From Aurantiochytrium sp. KH105 (taxonomy: Eukaryota > Sar > Bigyra > Thraustochytrida > Thraustochytriidae): DNA of 64,000 nucleotides. The position numbers and the translations under genes are program-made. Position 1 is the stretch's first letter, and the number at the start of each line of letters is the position of its first letter. The DNA is taken from the NCBI GenBank assembly GCA_003116975.1, contig BGKB01000188.1, positions 1 to 64,000 of the forward strand, read 5' to 3'. The notes beneath the pieces are model-generated. The model did not search any database. It worked only from the letters and a program-made list of their open reading frames with translations, and was not told the origin of the DNA. Shown one piece after another: positions 63,184 to 64,000 of this stretch.

Positions 63184-64000
<817 letters not shown>

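Overview
The window is nuclear DNA from a GC-rich, gene-dense, very intron-poor eukaryote. Alpha-tubulin, the RNA polymerase I/III subunit RPAC1, ERCC1, GRWD1/Rrb1, a 4,835-codon HECT ligase and a eukaryotic tRNA-Thr gene with a pol III terminator exclude a bacterium. Nearly every gene is one uninterrupted reading frame. Plant-like arogenate enzymes, a kinase-PP2C fusion, TKL kinases and long leaders full of tetranucleotide repeats fit a heterotrophic stramenopile, most likely a thraustochytrid/labyrinthulomycete. That placement is inference.

Layout. 1-2682 (minus): 5' two-thirds or more of a DUF6729/RNase H-fold transposon-like gene that runs off the left edge. 3.6-6.2 kb: a secreted, probably GPI-anchored protein and RPAC1. 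6.2-9.35 kb: gene-free, with an AT-rich island. 9.35-12.6 kb: one polypeptide carrying arogenate dehydratase, arogenate dehydrogenase and a prephenate-type aminotransferase. 12.8-16.9 kb: ERCC1, an SLC35/UAA-type transporter, and an SDR-fold protein with the signature motifs of halohydrin dehalogenases. 17-20.4 kb: gene-free, repeat-rich leader. 20.5-21.6 kb: a tail-anchored, BNIP3-like protein with a candidate LC3/Atg8-interacting motif. 22.4-22.9 kb: a minus-strand gene remnant. 23.3-29.9 kb: GRWD1 and a CNB-CNB-kinase-PP2C fusion. 30.3-44.8 kb (minus): the giant HECT ligase. 46-52 kb: a secretory-pathway protein with a possible cytochrome b5-like segment, a mitochondrial acyl-CoA dehydrogenase, an unknown protein, tRNA-Thr(UGU) and a multipass membrane protein. 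52.5-64 kb: a membrane TKL kinase, an unknown basic protein, O-acetylhomoserine sulfhydrylase, an NBR1-like protein, a MINDY-family deubiquitinase and the C-terminal part of alpha-tubulin.

There is no operon logic; neighbours are mostly housekeeping genes on alternating strands. Some functional themes recur. One is ubiquitin and autophagy (HECT ligase, MINDY deubiquitinase, NBR1-like receptor, BNIP3-like candidate). Another is amino-acid metabolism (arogenate fusion, O-acetylhomoserine sulfhydrylase, acyl-CoA dehydrogenase). The third is phospho-signalling (kinase-phosphatase fusion, TKL kinase). The most unusual items are the halohydrin-dehalogenase-like protein, the three-enzyme arogenate fusion, the BNIP3-like protein and the left-edge transposon-like gene.
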